A stretch of 64,000 nt of DNA from Limimaricola sp. G21655-S1 (GTDB taxonomy: Bacteria; Pseudomonadota; Alphaproteobacteria; Rhodobacterales; Rhodobacteraceae), in assembly GCF_027213785.1 (NCBI RefSeq), contig NZ_JAPWGO010000010.1, positions 62,001-126,000 on the forward strand. Reading direction: 5' to 3'. The notes below the pieces were generated by a model that saw only the letters and a list, made by a program, of their open reading frames with translations, made no database searches and was not told the DNA's origin. Of the stretch, positions 56,395 through 64,000 are shown in pieces. Position 1 is the first letter of the stretch, and every line of letters begins with the position of its first letter. Both the position numbers and the translations under genes were made by a program.

Positions 56395-56439
56395 AACGCC
56401 CTTCCCGCGCTGGAAGGTTCCCGGGCGGTCCTTCGTGTC

Positions 56440-57642
56440 TCAGAGCGCCTCGAGCAGCGCCGGGGTCGGCCAGGCATCGGCCGGCAGGCCCAGCCGCTGC
56501 TGTTCGGCCTGCACCGCCTGCCGGGTCATCTCGCCCAGAATGCCGTCGGCGCCGCCCACGTCGTAGCCCCGCGCCTGCAGCTTTTCCTGCAACCGGACCA
56601 TCTGCTCGCCCGAAAGGCCGGGGGCCGGGTTGCCCGCGTCATAGACAGGTGCGCCCTCGAGCTGGTTGGCGAAATAGGCGGCGGTGGTGACGTAGACGAG
56701 GCTCTGGTTCCATTCGAAATAGACCCGAAAGTTCGGGTAGGCGAGGAAGGCGGGCCCGTCCTTGCCCATCGGCAGCAGCACCGAGGCCGGCAGATCGGCG
56801 GCGCCGAGATCGCCATCGCGCGCCGAAACGCCGAGCGCCTGCCACTCCGAGACGGGCCGCTGCGTATCGAGCCCGGTCTGGCTCCAGTCGAGGTTCTCGG
56901 GTACGGTGACCTCCTGCAGCCAAGGCTCACCCGCGCGCCAGCCGAGGCTCGAGAGCATCTTGCCGCCCGACAGCAGCGCGTCGCGGGCCGAGCCCTTGAG
57001 ATCGACGCGGCCATCGCCGTCGCCATCCATGCCGTTCTCGATGATATCCTCGGGCAGCATCTGCACCTGACCGATCTCGCCCGCCCAGGCGCCGGTGGTC
57101 GAGGCGGGGTCGATGCCGCCCTGCGCGTAGAGTTCCACGGCGGCGAGGAGCTGCGGGCGGAACAGTTCCGGGCGGCGGCAGTCATGCGCCAGCGTCGCCA
57201 GCGCGTTGACCGTGTTGAAGTCGCCCTGCACCGCGCCGTAATCGGTCTCGAAGGCCCAGAAGGCCAGCAGCACGCCACGCGGCACGCCGTATTCGACCTC
57301 GATCCGGTCGAAGGTCGAATCGTATTTCTCGGCGTTGGCGCGGCCATTGGCGATGCGGTTCTCCGAGATCAGCCGGCGCGAGAAGTCGATGAAATCGCGC
57401 TGGAACACGCCTTGCGCGCGGTCGGCCTGCAGCACCGACTGGTCGGGGCGCACGCCCGAGAAGAAGGTGTTCACCGTATCGGGCGCATGGCCCATCGCGG
57501 CGGCCTCGGCCTTCACCCCCTCGACCCAAGCACCGAAATCGCCGCCGCAGGGCGGCTTGGGGCCGGTGGCCTCCTGGGCCTGCGCGACGGCGGGCAGGGC
57601 CGCGAGGATCAGCGGGGCGGCGAGACGGGCGGTATGACGCAT
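56440..57642 (-). CDS. Membrane-bound-type lytic transglycosylase (MltB/SltB family)
   Basis: A 400-residue periplasmic enzyme. A signal peptide (1-23, ending AQAQ) has no lipobox. The catalytic Glu is E132 (FETDYG), and an EF-hand-like loop D206-G-D208-G-D210-G-R-V-D214 matches the calcium site known in E. coli Slt35. A peptidoglycan-binding domain (PG_binding_1) covers about 338-396. The ATG at 57642 fits the signal peptide; the frame upstream lies within cobD's end. It is 64 bases after cobD and could be read with it. Confidence 0.92.
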   Translation of the reverse strand: MRHTARLAAPLILAALPAVAQAQEATGPKPPCGGDFGAWVEGVKAEAAAMGHAPDTVNTFFSGVRPDQSVLQADRAQGVFQRDFIDFSRRLISENRIANGRANAEKYDSTFDRIEVEYGVPRGVLLAFWAFETDYGAVQGDFNTVNALATLAHDCRRPELFRPQLLAAVELYAQGGIDPASTTGAWAGEIGQVQMLPEDIIENGMDGDGDGRVDLKGSARDALLSGGKMLSSLGWRAGEPWLQEVTVPENLDWSQTGLDTQRPVSEWQALGVSARDGDLGAADLPASVLLPMGKDGPAFLAYPNFRVYFEWNQSLVYVTTAAYFANQLEGAPVYDAGNPAPGLSGEQMVRLQEKLQARGYDVGGADGILGEMTRQAVQAEQQRLGLPADAWPTPALLEAL

Positions 57643-57706
57643 GGGTGTTTGTCCTGACAATTGCGGGTCGCGGCGGAGCGTGACAGCGGCCACCGGCGGG
57701 GGCAAC

Positions 57707-58612
57707 TCACGTCCACGCCAGCACGATCACCACGCAAAGTCCCGCCGCCCATGCCTTCCACAGCATGGCGCAGGCAGCCTCGACCGCCGCCGCGCCGATC
57801 TCGCGCAGGCCTTGCGGATGGACCCAGGGAAAGTCCTGCATCCGGCCGTGATAGGCGCGCGGGCCCGACAGCGCCACGCCCAGTGCGCGCGCCATCGCCG
57901 CCTCGGGCCAGCCGGCATTGGGCGAACGGTGCAGCCGGGCATCGGCCGCGACCTCGCGCCAGGGGCCGGGGCGCCCCGAGACCAGCCAGATCAGCAGCGC
58001 GGTCAGGCGCGCGGGGATCCAGTTCATCACGTCGTCGAGCCGGGCCGAGGCCCAGCCGAAGCCCTCGTGGCGCGGCGTGCGGTAGCCGATCATCGAATCG
58101 GCTGTGTTGACGATCTTGTAGATCAGCAGCCCCGGCAGCCCGCCGATCAGGAACCAGAAGGCCGGGGCGGTAACGCCGTCGGAGAGGTTTTCGGCGGCGC
58201 TCTCGATCGCAGCGCGGGCGGCGGCCGCCTCGTCCATCGCCGCCGTGTCGCGCCCGACGATCATCGAAACCGCGCGGCGCCCCTCGGCGAGCGATTGCCG
58301 TAGGCCGGTGGCCACGGCGCGAACGTGATCGACGAGGCTGCGCTGCGCGAGCAGGATCGCCGTGACGAGGATCTCGGCAAAGGGGCCGGGCAGGGCGGCC
58401 AGCGCCTCGCCCAGCGAATAGGCGCCGAACACCAGCGCCGCGCAGGTCAGCGCGCCGCGCCCGCGCGCGGGGCCGCCGGTGTTGAGGCTGCGATCGAACC
58501 AGCCGACCACCCGCCCCATCAGCACCGCCGGGTGCGGCACCCGGCTCCAGACCTCCTCGGGTTCGCCGAATACCGCGTCGAGTGCCATGGCGATCAGCAG
58601 CCAGAAGCTCAC
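57707..58612 (-). CDS. cobD: Adenosylcobinamide-phosphate synthase (CobD/CbiB)
   Basis: CobD/CbiB attaches the aminopropanol phosphate arm to adenosylcobyric acid. The 301-residue integral membrane protein has its typical motifs: [34 protein letters not shown] and [18 protein letters not shown]. It starts with GTG at 58612 overlapping the cobC stop. The in-frame ATG further downstream would remove the conserved start [17 protein letters not shown]. Confidence 0.92.
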   Translation of the reverse strand: MSFWLLIAMALDAVFGEPEEVWSRVPHPAVLMGRVVGWFDRSLNTGGPARGRGALTCAALVFGAYSLGEALAALPGPFAEILVTAILLAQRSLVDHVRAVATGLRQSLAEGRRAVSMIVGRDTAAMDEAAAARAAIESAAENLSDGVTAPAFWFLIGGLPGLLIYKIVNTADSMIGYRTPRHEGFGWASARLDDVMNWIPARLTALLIWLVSGRPGPWREVAADARLHRSPNAGWPEAAMARALGVALSGPRAYHGRMQDFPWVHPQGLREIGAAAVEAACAMLWKAWAAGLCVVIVLAWT

Positions 58613-59556
58613 AGCGCGGCCTCGATCTGCCCCCAGCGATCGGGGGCGGGCAGGCCGAGCCGCAGATGCGTGGCCGACCACGGGAAGATCCGGCTCCAGA
58701 CATGGCCGTGGGCCAGCCGTTCCTGCCAGGCCGCCGCGTCCTCCACCTCGTAGAGGCGGAACAGGTCGGTGCCCCCTGCGACGCTCGCGCCGCGGGCGGT
58801 CATCATCGCGTCGAGCCGCGCCGCGTCCGACCTCAGCCGTTCGCGTGTCGTCCGGGCCCAGCCCTGATCCTCGAGCGCCCGCGCCCCGATGGCCAGCGCC
58901 GGTCCGGAGACGGGCCAGGGCCCGAGGCTCTCGGCCAGCGCCTCGATCAGCCCGGGCTCGGCGATGGCGAAGCCGAGGCGCAGCCCGGCGAGACCCCAGA
59001 ACTTGCCGAAGCTCTTGAGCACCACCGTGCCGGGGCGCCCCGCAAGGGCGACGAGAGACGCGTCGGGGCGGATGTCGCAGAAGCTTTCGTCGATCACGGC
59101 GAAACCGGCGGTGATCTCCGAGGCCTGCCAGATCCGGCCGTCGGGATTGTTGGGGTGCACCGCCACCTGTGCCTTGGCCGAGCGGGTGGTGATCTTCCAG
59201 CCGGCGGCGGCAAAGGCCGCCTCGTGCTCGTTGTAGGTGGGACCCGGGATGCGCACCGCACCGGTCGGCGCGAGGCGCGGCAGCCGCGCGATCAGCGCCG
59301 AGGCCCCGGGCGCGGCAAGGATCGCGGCGCCTTCCGGCACCCGCCAGAACCGGCGCGCGGCGGCGACCAGCCGGTCCTGCGCGGCCCGGTCCGGCAGCGC
59401 GGTCCAGGCGTCGAAGGGCAGGGCGCCGACCGGGTAGGGCACCGGGTTGATGCCGGTCGAGAGGTCGAGCCAGCCCTCGCGCGTACCGCCATGCCGAGCG
59501 ATCGCCGCGTCGAGGCCGCCGCCATGATCGCGGCTCGCCAGGGTCGCCTCGCTCAT
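58609..59556 (-). CDS. cobC: Threonine-phosphate decarboxylase CobC
   Basis: CobC decarboxylates threonine phosphate to aminopropanol phosphate for the cobalamin side arm. The 315-residue PLP enzyme has K185 ([15 protein letters not shown]), N137, D156 (VIDESF) and R193. The N-terminal HGG (residues 22-24) and LDLSTGINP are the family signature. Its ATG overlaps the DUF1636 stop and its stop overlaps cobD, so DUF1636-cobC-cobD is a coupled trio. Confidence 0.93.
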   Translation of the reverse strand: MSEATLASRDHGGGLDAAIARHGGTREGWLDLSTGINPVPYPVGALPFDAWTALPDRAAQDRLVAAARRFWRVPEGAAILAAPGASALIARLPRLAPTGAVRIPGPTYNEHEAAFAAAGWKITTRSAKAQVAVHPNNPDGRIWQASEITAGFAVIDESFCDIRPDASLVALAGRPGTVVLKSFGKFWGLAGLRLGFAIAEPGLIEALAESLGPWPVSGPALAIGARALEDQGWARTTRERLRSDAARLDAMMTARGASVAGGTDLFRLYEVEDAAAWQERLAHGHVWSRIFPWSATHLRLGLPAPDRWGQIEAAL

Positions 59557-59936
59557 TCGGTGTCCGGCAGCGGCGGGTGGCGGGTCACGAAATGCCCCTT
59601 CACCGCCTGCGGCCATGTCCTGTAGGGCACCTGGCCCGTCGCGCTCTCGCCATGCAGCACCGCCCAGTCGACGATCCCGCGCGCGGCTTCTTCGGAAACC
59701 TCGAACCGGCCCAGCGTGTAGTTCAGCTTGCCCGCCGCCTGCACCGCGACGTTGCAGCCCTGCTGGCAGCCCATCAGGCAGGAGGTGCGGCGTGTGCGCA
59801 CCGGCAGGCCCTCGGCCGCCTGCTCGACGAGGCTGGCGAGGCGTTCGCCATCGGTCGCGCCGGAGGTCTCGTCCCAGCCCTCGCGCTTGCAGGTGTCGCA
59901 GATGGTGATCCAGGTGGTGGGGCTTTGCGTGCTCAT
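59553..59936 (-). CDS. DUF1636 protein, cob-linked copy B
   Basis: A 127-residue DUF1636 protein with Cys at C13-x2-C16 (CDTC) and C53-x3-C57-x3-C61 (CLMGCQQGC), then a [16 protein letters not shown] segment. It looks like a thioredoxin-like 2Fe-2S ferredoxin. It leads the coupled trio with cobC and cobD, so a role in cobalamin synthesis is likely by position, but no reaction is known. It is longer than copy A and has one extra Cys. Confidence 0.87.
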   Translation of the reverse strand: MSTQSPTTWITICDTCKREGWDETSGATDGERLASLVEQAAEGLPVRTRRTSCLMGCQQGCNVAVQAAGKLNYTLGRFEVSEEAARGIVDWAVLHGESATGQVPYRTWPQAVKGHFVTRHPPLPDTE

Positions 59937-59955
59937 GGCCGTGGTTCAAACCGAA

Positions 59956-59988
59956 AACCGCCCCGTCCACAAGCGGAACGGGGCGGTT
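59956..59988 (-). terminator. Terminator after glutathionyl-hydroquinone reductase
   Basis: AACCGCCCCGT and ACGGGGCGGTT pair over 11 bp with an 11-base loop. On the minus strand, TTTTCGGTTT follows. It ends the 60016-61014 gene and lies inside the promoter region of the DUF1636-cobC-cobD operon. Confidence 0.8.
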
Positions 59989-60015
59989 GCAGGGTCCGAG
60001 GCCAAGGCGCGATGC

Positions 60016-61014
60016 TCAGGCGGCGTCGCGCGCGCCGATCTCGTCGCGCCCATGCGGCGCCATCAGGTCGAGATCCGGCCCGATCGGCACGATGCGATGC
60101 GGGTTAATCGTCTCGTGGCTGTAATGGTAGTGATGCGTGATATGGTCGAAATGCACCGTCGGGGCGACGCCGGGCCATTGGTAGAGTTCCCGCGTGTAGC
60201 CCCACAGGTTCGGGTATTCGACGAGCTTGACGCGGTTGCACTTGAAATGCCCGTGATAGACCGTGTCGAAGCGGATCAGCGTGGTGAACAGTCGCCAATC
60301 GGCCTCGGTGATCCGATCCCCCATGAGATAGCGGTTCTCGGACAGCCGCGCCTCGAGCCAGTCGAGGCTGCCGAACAGCTCGCCCACCGCCTCGTCATAG
60401 GCCTCCTGCGAGGTGGCGAAGCCCGCCTTGTACACGCCGTTATTGACCGTGTGATAGACGCGCTCGTTGACCTCCTCGATGCCGTCGCGCAGCGCCTCCG
60501 GCCAGTAATCGTCGCGATTGCCGGTGATCTCGTCGAAGGCACCGTTCAGCATGCGGATGATCTCGGCGCTCTCGTTCGAGACGATGGTGTCGCGCTGCTT
60601 GTCCCACAACACCGGCACCGTGACCCGACCGGAGATCTTCGGGTCGGCACGGAGATAGATGTCGCGCAGGAAGGGCAGGCCGAACAGGCGGTCGCCGGTG
60701 GCGCCGTCGAAATCGGTGCGGAATTCCCAGCCATCCGACAGCATTTCGGGGTGCACGATGCTGACGTCGATATGCGCCTCGAGCCCCTTCAGGGCGCGGA
60801 AGATCAGGGCCCGATGCGCCCAGGGGCAGGCGTAGGAGACATACAGGTGATAACGGCCGGATTCGGCTTCGAAACCGCCCTCGCCCGTGGGGCCGGGGCG
60901 GCCATCGGGCGTGATCCAGTTGCGGAACTTGGTGGTGGTGCGTTCGAATTTGCCGCCGGTCGATTTCGTGTCGTACCAGACATCCTGCCATTCGCCGTTC
61001 TGCAAGCGTCCCAT
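60016..61014 (-). CDS. Glutathionyl-hydroquinone reductase (Xi-class GST)
   Basis: A 332-residue Xi-class glutathione transferase that reduces glutathionyl-hydroquinones with glutathione. The catalytic Cys is C63 in YACPWAHR, and GHFKCN and YLRDLY-like sequences (PNLWGYTRELYQ) are the family hallmarks. The ATG at 61014 is canonical (MGRLQNGEW); the frame extends 11 codons upstream. It stands alone and is divergent from the SDR gene. Confidence 0.93.
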   Translation of the reverse strand: MGRLQNGEWQDVWYDTKSTGGKFERTTTKFRNWITPDGRPGPTGEGGFEAESGRYHLYVSYACPWAHRALIFRALKGLEAHIDVSIVHPEMLSDGWEFRTDFDGATGDRLFGLPFLRDIYLRADPKISGRVTVPVLWDKQRDTIVSNESAEIIRMLNGAFDEITGNRDDYWPEALRDGIEEVNERVYHTVNNGVYKAGFATSQEAYDEAVGELFGSLDWLEARLSENRYLMGDRITEADWRLFTTLIRFDTVYHGHFKCNRVKLVEYPNLWGYTRELYQWPGVAPTVHFDHITHHYHYSHETINPHRIVPIGPDLDLMAPHGRDEIGARDAA

Positions 61015-61191
61015 GATCGCTCCTCGGTTGCTGCGGATCGCCCACATCTAGGGTTGAATGTGGCGTCGCGTCAGCCTCGTGCACGAACAGCTGATGTGCG
61101 GTGTGGGGCCGGAACCGGGGCCAGAGGCCGCCGGAACCGCCATGCGGCGGCCCGGTTGTCTTGGCGATCATAGGATAGGAGGGCAGGGCAG

Positions 61192-61929
61192 GTGCGGGAC
61201 TGGCAAGGCAAGCGGTATTGGCTGATCGGCGCGAGCGAGGGGCTCGGGCGCGAGCTTGCCTTCTGCCTGAGCCGGTCGGGCGTGGAACTTGTCTTGAGCG
61301 CGCGCGGGCGCGATCGGCTTGAGACGCTCGCGGCGGCGCTGCCGGGCCGTGCCACGGTGCTGCCGCTCGACGTCACCGATGCCAAGGCGGTGCAGGCGGC
61401 CGCGTCGGATGCGGGCGAGATCGAAGGGGTGGCCTGCCTCGTGGGAACCCGCTGGCCGATGAGCGCGCGGGACTGGGACGAGGCCCGGCTCGAGGAGATG
61501 GCGGCGGTCAACTATCTGGGCCCCGCCCGGATCGTCGGCGCCGTGCTGCCGGGGATGCTGTCGCGGGGGCGCGGCCACGTCGTGCTGACCGGGGCGCTGA
61601 GCGGGTTCCGTGGATTGCCCCGTTCGGTCGGCTACGGCGCTTCCAAGGCGGCGGTGATGCATCTGGCCGAGTCGCTGCATCACGATCTGAGGGGCAGCGG
61701 TGTCGAGGTTCAGCTCGTCAACCCGGGCGCGATGCGCACCCGTCTGGGCGAGCGTTCGGACGCGTCCTCTCCCTTCGCCATGGAGCCCGCCCGTGCGGCG
61801 CGCGAGGTGTTCGAGCATATGAGCTCGGACCGGTTTAAGATGAACTTCCCCTATGGCACCTCCCTGCTGATGCGCAGCGCTCAGTTCCTGCCCGACTGGG
61901 CCTATTTCCGTCTTTATGGGCAGCGCTGA
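61192..61929 (+). CDS. Short-chain dehydrogenase/reductase
   Basis: A 245-residue classical SDR with cofactor loop GASEGLG (13-19), N107, S137, Y148 and K152. It starts with GTG at 61192; GGAGGG lies upstream at about 61178. The substrate is unknown. The C-terminal YGTSLLMRSAQFLPDWAYF is like that in SDRs labelled after fatty-acid or cyclase genes, which are not here. Confidence 0.88.
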   Translation: MRDWQGKRYWLIGASEGLGRELAFCLSRSGVELVLSARGRDRLETLAAALPGRATVLPLDVTDAKAVQAAASDAGEIEGVACLVGTRWPMSARDWDEARLEEMAAVNYLGPARIVGAVLPGMLSRGRGHVVLTGALSGFRGLPRSVGYGASKAAVMHLAESLHHDLRGSGVEVQLVNPGAMRTRLGERSDASSPFAMEPARAAREVFEHMSSDRFKMNFPYGTSLLMRSAQFLPDWAYFRLYGQR

Positions 61930-62014
61930 CCCAATGCGGATGGCTGTGAGTGGCCAATTTGCAACAGCCTCACATCGCCCGAGGCTGTGCTGCATTCCGT
62001 AACGTTAATTGTGT

Positions 62015-62042
62015 TTGACCCTGCGTCGGGCCGGTTCATATT
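62015..62042 (+). promoter_or_regulatory. Promoter of the DUF481-like gene
   Basis: TTGACC (62015-62020) and CATATT (62037-62042) have 16 bases between them. The leader to the ATG at 62205 is about 155 bases and holds several short out-of-frame starts. The rest of the 275-base gap (61930-62204) contains nothing I recognise. Confidence 0.45.
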
Positions 62043-62204
62043 CCGGAGCGAAGGGGGCGGAACGATGTCGTGTTGCAAAAATGCCCCTCTCGTGTGCCTT
62101 CGGTTGCAGGAGGGGATCGGATTTGCGAAGGCCGCGTTCAGCGACCATGGAACCCGCAACGGACCCGGTCACAGGCCGGCCTCTGGAACCGAAAGGACAA
62201 TGAA

Positions 62205-63053
62205 ATGACTGCTACCTACAAACTGCTGATGGCCTCGACCATCCTCGGCCTGATGGGCACCGCCGCCGCTGCCCAGAACTTCGACGACGTCAACAGCCCG
62301 GTCTTCAGCACCGAGAACCAGCTCGACGACACGCTCGAGGATCTCGACGAGGACATCGAAGACGACTTCGAAGTTGAAAACCCGACCTTCGGCAACGAAG
62401 GCCGTGAGCTCGGCTTCACCGGCTCGATCTCGGCCCGCGGCACCGCCACCAGCGGCAACGACGACACCGCCACCCTCGGCCTCGGCGCCCGCTTCGGTTT
62501 CTTCGACGGCGTCAACGGCCACGAGGTCAAGCTGAGCTACTCCTACTTCGACGCCGAAGAGGAAGAGGACGACCTGAACCGTCTGCTCGCCGGCTACGAC
62601 TACACCCGCGACTTCTCGGACACCTTCTACGGTTTCGGCACCGCTGTCGTCGCCTATGACGAGGACGACACCTTCGAAACCGACGCCTTCGTCGGCGTTG
62701 GCGTCGGCTACCGCGTGTTCAACACCCCCGACGTGCAGTGGTCGATCCAGGCCGGTCCGGGCTACCGCTACCTCGAGACCGCCGAGGGCGAAGAGATCGA
62801 CGAGGCCGCGCTGTCCGTGTCGTCGAACTACTTCAACCGGATCTCGCCGGACCTGTTCATCACCAACGACACCGACGTGATCGCCTCCGACGCCGACACC
62901 TATGTCACCAACGATCTGGGCGTCACCGTCGCGATGAACAACGCGCTCGCGATGCGCACCAACCTGTTCACCGAGTACCGCACCGACCCGGCGCCCGGTG
63001 ACGATGACACCGACAACACCCTCGGCGTGTCGATCGTCTATTCGTTCAACTGA
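62205..63053 (+). CDS. DUF481-like outer membrane protein
   Basis: The 282-residue product has a signal peptide (1-23, ending AAAAQ), a very acidic linker (DDTLEDLDEDIEDDFEVE) and then alternating beta-strands ending in VSIVYSFN, an outer membrane barrel end with terminal aromatic region. The GFTGSISARGTATSGN start of the barrel fits DUF481 proteins. Acidic residues dominate the whole protein, as in marine and halophilic species. The ATG at 62205 has AAAGGA eight bases before it. It has its own promoter and terminator and is probably abundantly made. Confidence 0.78.
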   Translation: MTATYKLLMASTILGLMGTAAAAQNFDDVNSPVFSTENQLDDTLEDLDEDIEDDFEVENPTFGNEGRELGFTGSISARGTATSGNDDTATLGLGARFGFFDGVNGHEVKLSYSYFDAEEEEDDLNRLLAGYDYTRDFSDTFYGFGTAVVAYDEDDTFETDAFVGVGVGYRVFNTPDVQWSIQAGPGYRYLETAEGEEIDEAALSVSSNYFNRISPDLFITNDTDVIASDADTYVTNDLGVTVAMNNALAMRTNLFTEYRTDPAPGDDDTDNTLGVSIVYSFN

Positions 63054-63079
63054 TCTCCCTCGATCGGTTGCATTCCGGG

Positions 63080-63109
63080 AAGGGAGGCGGGGAAACCCGT
63101 CTCCCTTTT
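63080..63109 (+). terminator. Terminator after the DUF481-like gene
   Basis: GGGAGGCGGG (63082-63091) and CCCGTCTCCC (63096-63105) pair around GAAA with one G-T pair, extended by AA/TT, and are followed by TTTT. Confidence 0.88.
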
Positions 63110-63212
63110 CCGTGTCGGGCTCACTTTCCGACCCACCACCACGAAGTTGCTATTTGATGACGCGGCCCGGTCGGGCCAGTCTGGCCGCGCGGACGAACAA
63201 GGAGGATCCCCG

Positions 63213-64000
63213 ATGCGCCATCTGTTGACGAGCACCGCGCTCATGTTCTGGGCCGGCGCGGCGCTGGCGCAGGATGCGGCGCTGCTTCTGGGGACCGAGC
63301 GCTACGAGACGCTGGGACGGCTGTCGCGCGGGACCGAGATCATCGAGGCCGCCGACGAGCTGCGCGGCTTGGGTTTCGAGGTCTTCGCGCTGCCCAATGG
63401 CCGGGCCGGAAGCACCGCCGAGATCGCCCGCGACTGGCTCGAACGGGTGCCGGAGGCGAACCGGCTGGTTGTCGCGCTCTCGGGTCGCTTCGCCACGGAT
63501 GGCGCGCGCAGCTGGTTCCTCACCGCCGAAGCCGAGGGGCCGGGGCTCTTGAACCCCGGCGCCGCGGCGCTGCCGGTCGAGGGGGTGTTGCGGGCGCTGG
63601 CCGAGGCGCCGGGGCGGTCGCTGCTGCTGATCGCGGTCGAGCCGGACGGCTCCAACTCCTTCGACCCATGGGTCGGCGAGGGGCTGGGCGCGCTGGAGAT
63701 TCCGCAGGGTGTCACGGTGCTGACCGGCAGTCCCCGCGCGGTGGCGCGGTTCATGCAAGGCCCGCTGGCCGAGCCGCGCGGCGATCTCAGTGTCGCGATC
63801 CGCGAGGCCGAGGATCTGGAGGCGCAGGGTTACCTGCCGCGCGCCCGCATCTTCATGCCCGAACGGCCCGAAACGCCCACGGCTGCCACGCCGGAGGCCG
63901 ATCCCGCGGCCGAGGCGGCCCTGTGGCGCGGCACGGTTGCGCTGGGCACGATCGAGGCCTATCGCGACTACCTCGCGCGCTACCCGCGCGGCGCCAATGC
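63213..64000 (+). CDS. Caspase-like secreted protein without catalytic residues, partial
   Basis: The frame runs from an ATG at 63213 (GGAGG nine bases before) past the window end, 262 codons seen. A signal peptide covers about 1-19 (MRHLLTSTALMFWAGAALA). Residues 22-140 fit a caspase-like (C14) fold: ALLLGTERYETL, ADELRGLGFEVFALPNG, and RLVVALSGRF where catalytic caspases have SGH. The Cys motif (normally DAC) is replaced by VEPDGS. So both catalytic residues appear missing. A C-terminal repeat-like region (ALWRGTVALGTIEAYRDYLARYP) starts near 240. Probably a periplasmic pseudo-enzyme; function unknown. Confidence 0.7.
   Translation, partial: MRHLLTSTALMFWAGAALAQDAALLLGTERYETLGRLSRGTEIIEAADELRGLGFEVFALPNGRAGSTAEIARDWLERVPEANRLVVALSGRFATDGARSWFLTAEAEGPGLLNPGAAALPVEGVLRALAEAPGRSLLLIAVEPDGSNSFDPWVGEGLGALEIPQGVTVLTGSPRAVARFMQGPLAEPRGDLSVAIREAEDLEAQGYLPRARIFMPERPETPTAATPEADPAAEAALWRGTVALGTIEAYRDYLARYPRGAN

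Overview
This window reads as ordinary chromosome from a high-GC alphaproteobacterium of the order Rhodobacterales (Rhodobacteraceae/Paracoccaceae). The evidence is the gene families (a DUF6478 protein, known from Rhodobacterales; CobN-type aerobic cobalamin synthesis; CbtA/CbtB; DUF1636; a 577-residue IlvD), the very high GC with GC-rich third codon positions, and long chains of genes joined by ATGA or GTGA stop-start overlaps. I see no rRNA, tRNA, CRISPR array, insertion sequence or prophage. The first and last genes are cut by the window edges.

Layout. 1-7 kb: end of a GNAT gene, zapE, the accD-folC-hypothetical operon (minus strand), divergent ilvD followed by a DUF6478 gene that overlaps its stop. 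7-16.8 kb: fadH, a LysR regulator, a His-rich cation efflux protein, a cinA-like/GNAT/OmpA-domain operon, map, rsmD, an FAD reductase and a peroxiredoxin. 16.8-26 kb: a minus-strand run of a type I secretion ABC/HlyD pair, RidA, GDPD, a FemAB-like acyltransferase and a pterin dehydratase, then a secreted Cys-rich protein and PBP1A. 26-34 kb: glnK-amtB; three small envelope proteins (DUF3618, holin-X-like, Ser/Thr/Gly-tailed protein); an aminotransferase, sulfurtransferase, smpB and dapA. 34-42 kb: a soluble lytic transglycosylase, an EamA transporter, mnmD with a divergent FAD oxidoreductase, a ThDP enzyme and an HWE hybrid kinase. 42-51.7 kb: a cobalamin cluster headed by a cobalamin riboswitch (cbtB, cbtA, cobW, GNAT, cobN, nucleotidyltransferase, lrgA, lrgB, cobO, with two opposite-strand genes inside). 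51.8-64 kb: smc, a possible 29-codon membrane peptide, a glutaredoxin-MauE fusion, an MltB-like transglycosylase, a second cobalamin operon (DUF1636-cobC-cobD), glutathionyl-hydroquinone reductase, an SDR, a DUF481-like outer membrane protein and a partial caspase-like protein.

Two themes recur. First, cobalt and cobalamin: sensing (riboswitch), uptake (CbtAB), a metallochaperone (CobW), chelation (CobN), adenosylation (CobO) and aminopropanol-arm assembly (CobC, CobD), together with two DUF1636 proteins that share a four-Cys pattern. Second, the cell wall and envelope: PBP1A, two lytic transglycosylases, a FemAB-like enzyme, LrgAB and an OmpA-like domain. The least explained items are the DUF1636 pair, LrgAB plus a nucleotidyltransferase coupled inside the cob operon, the separated MnmC halves, the micro-ORF with an occluded ribosome binding site after smc, and the caspase-like protein that lacks both catalytic residues.
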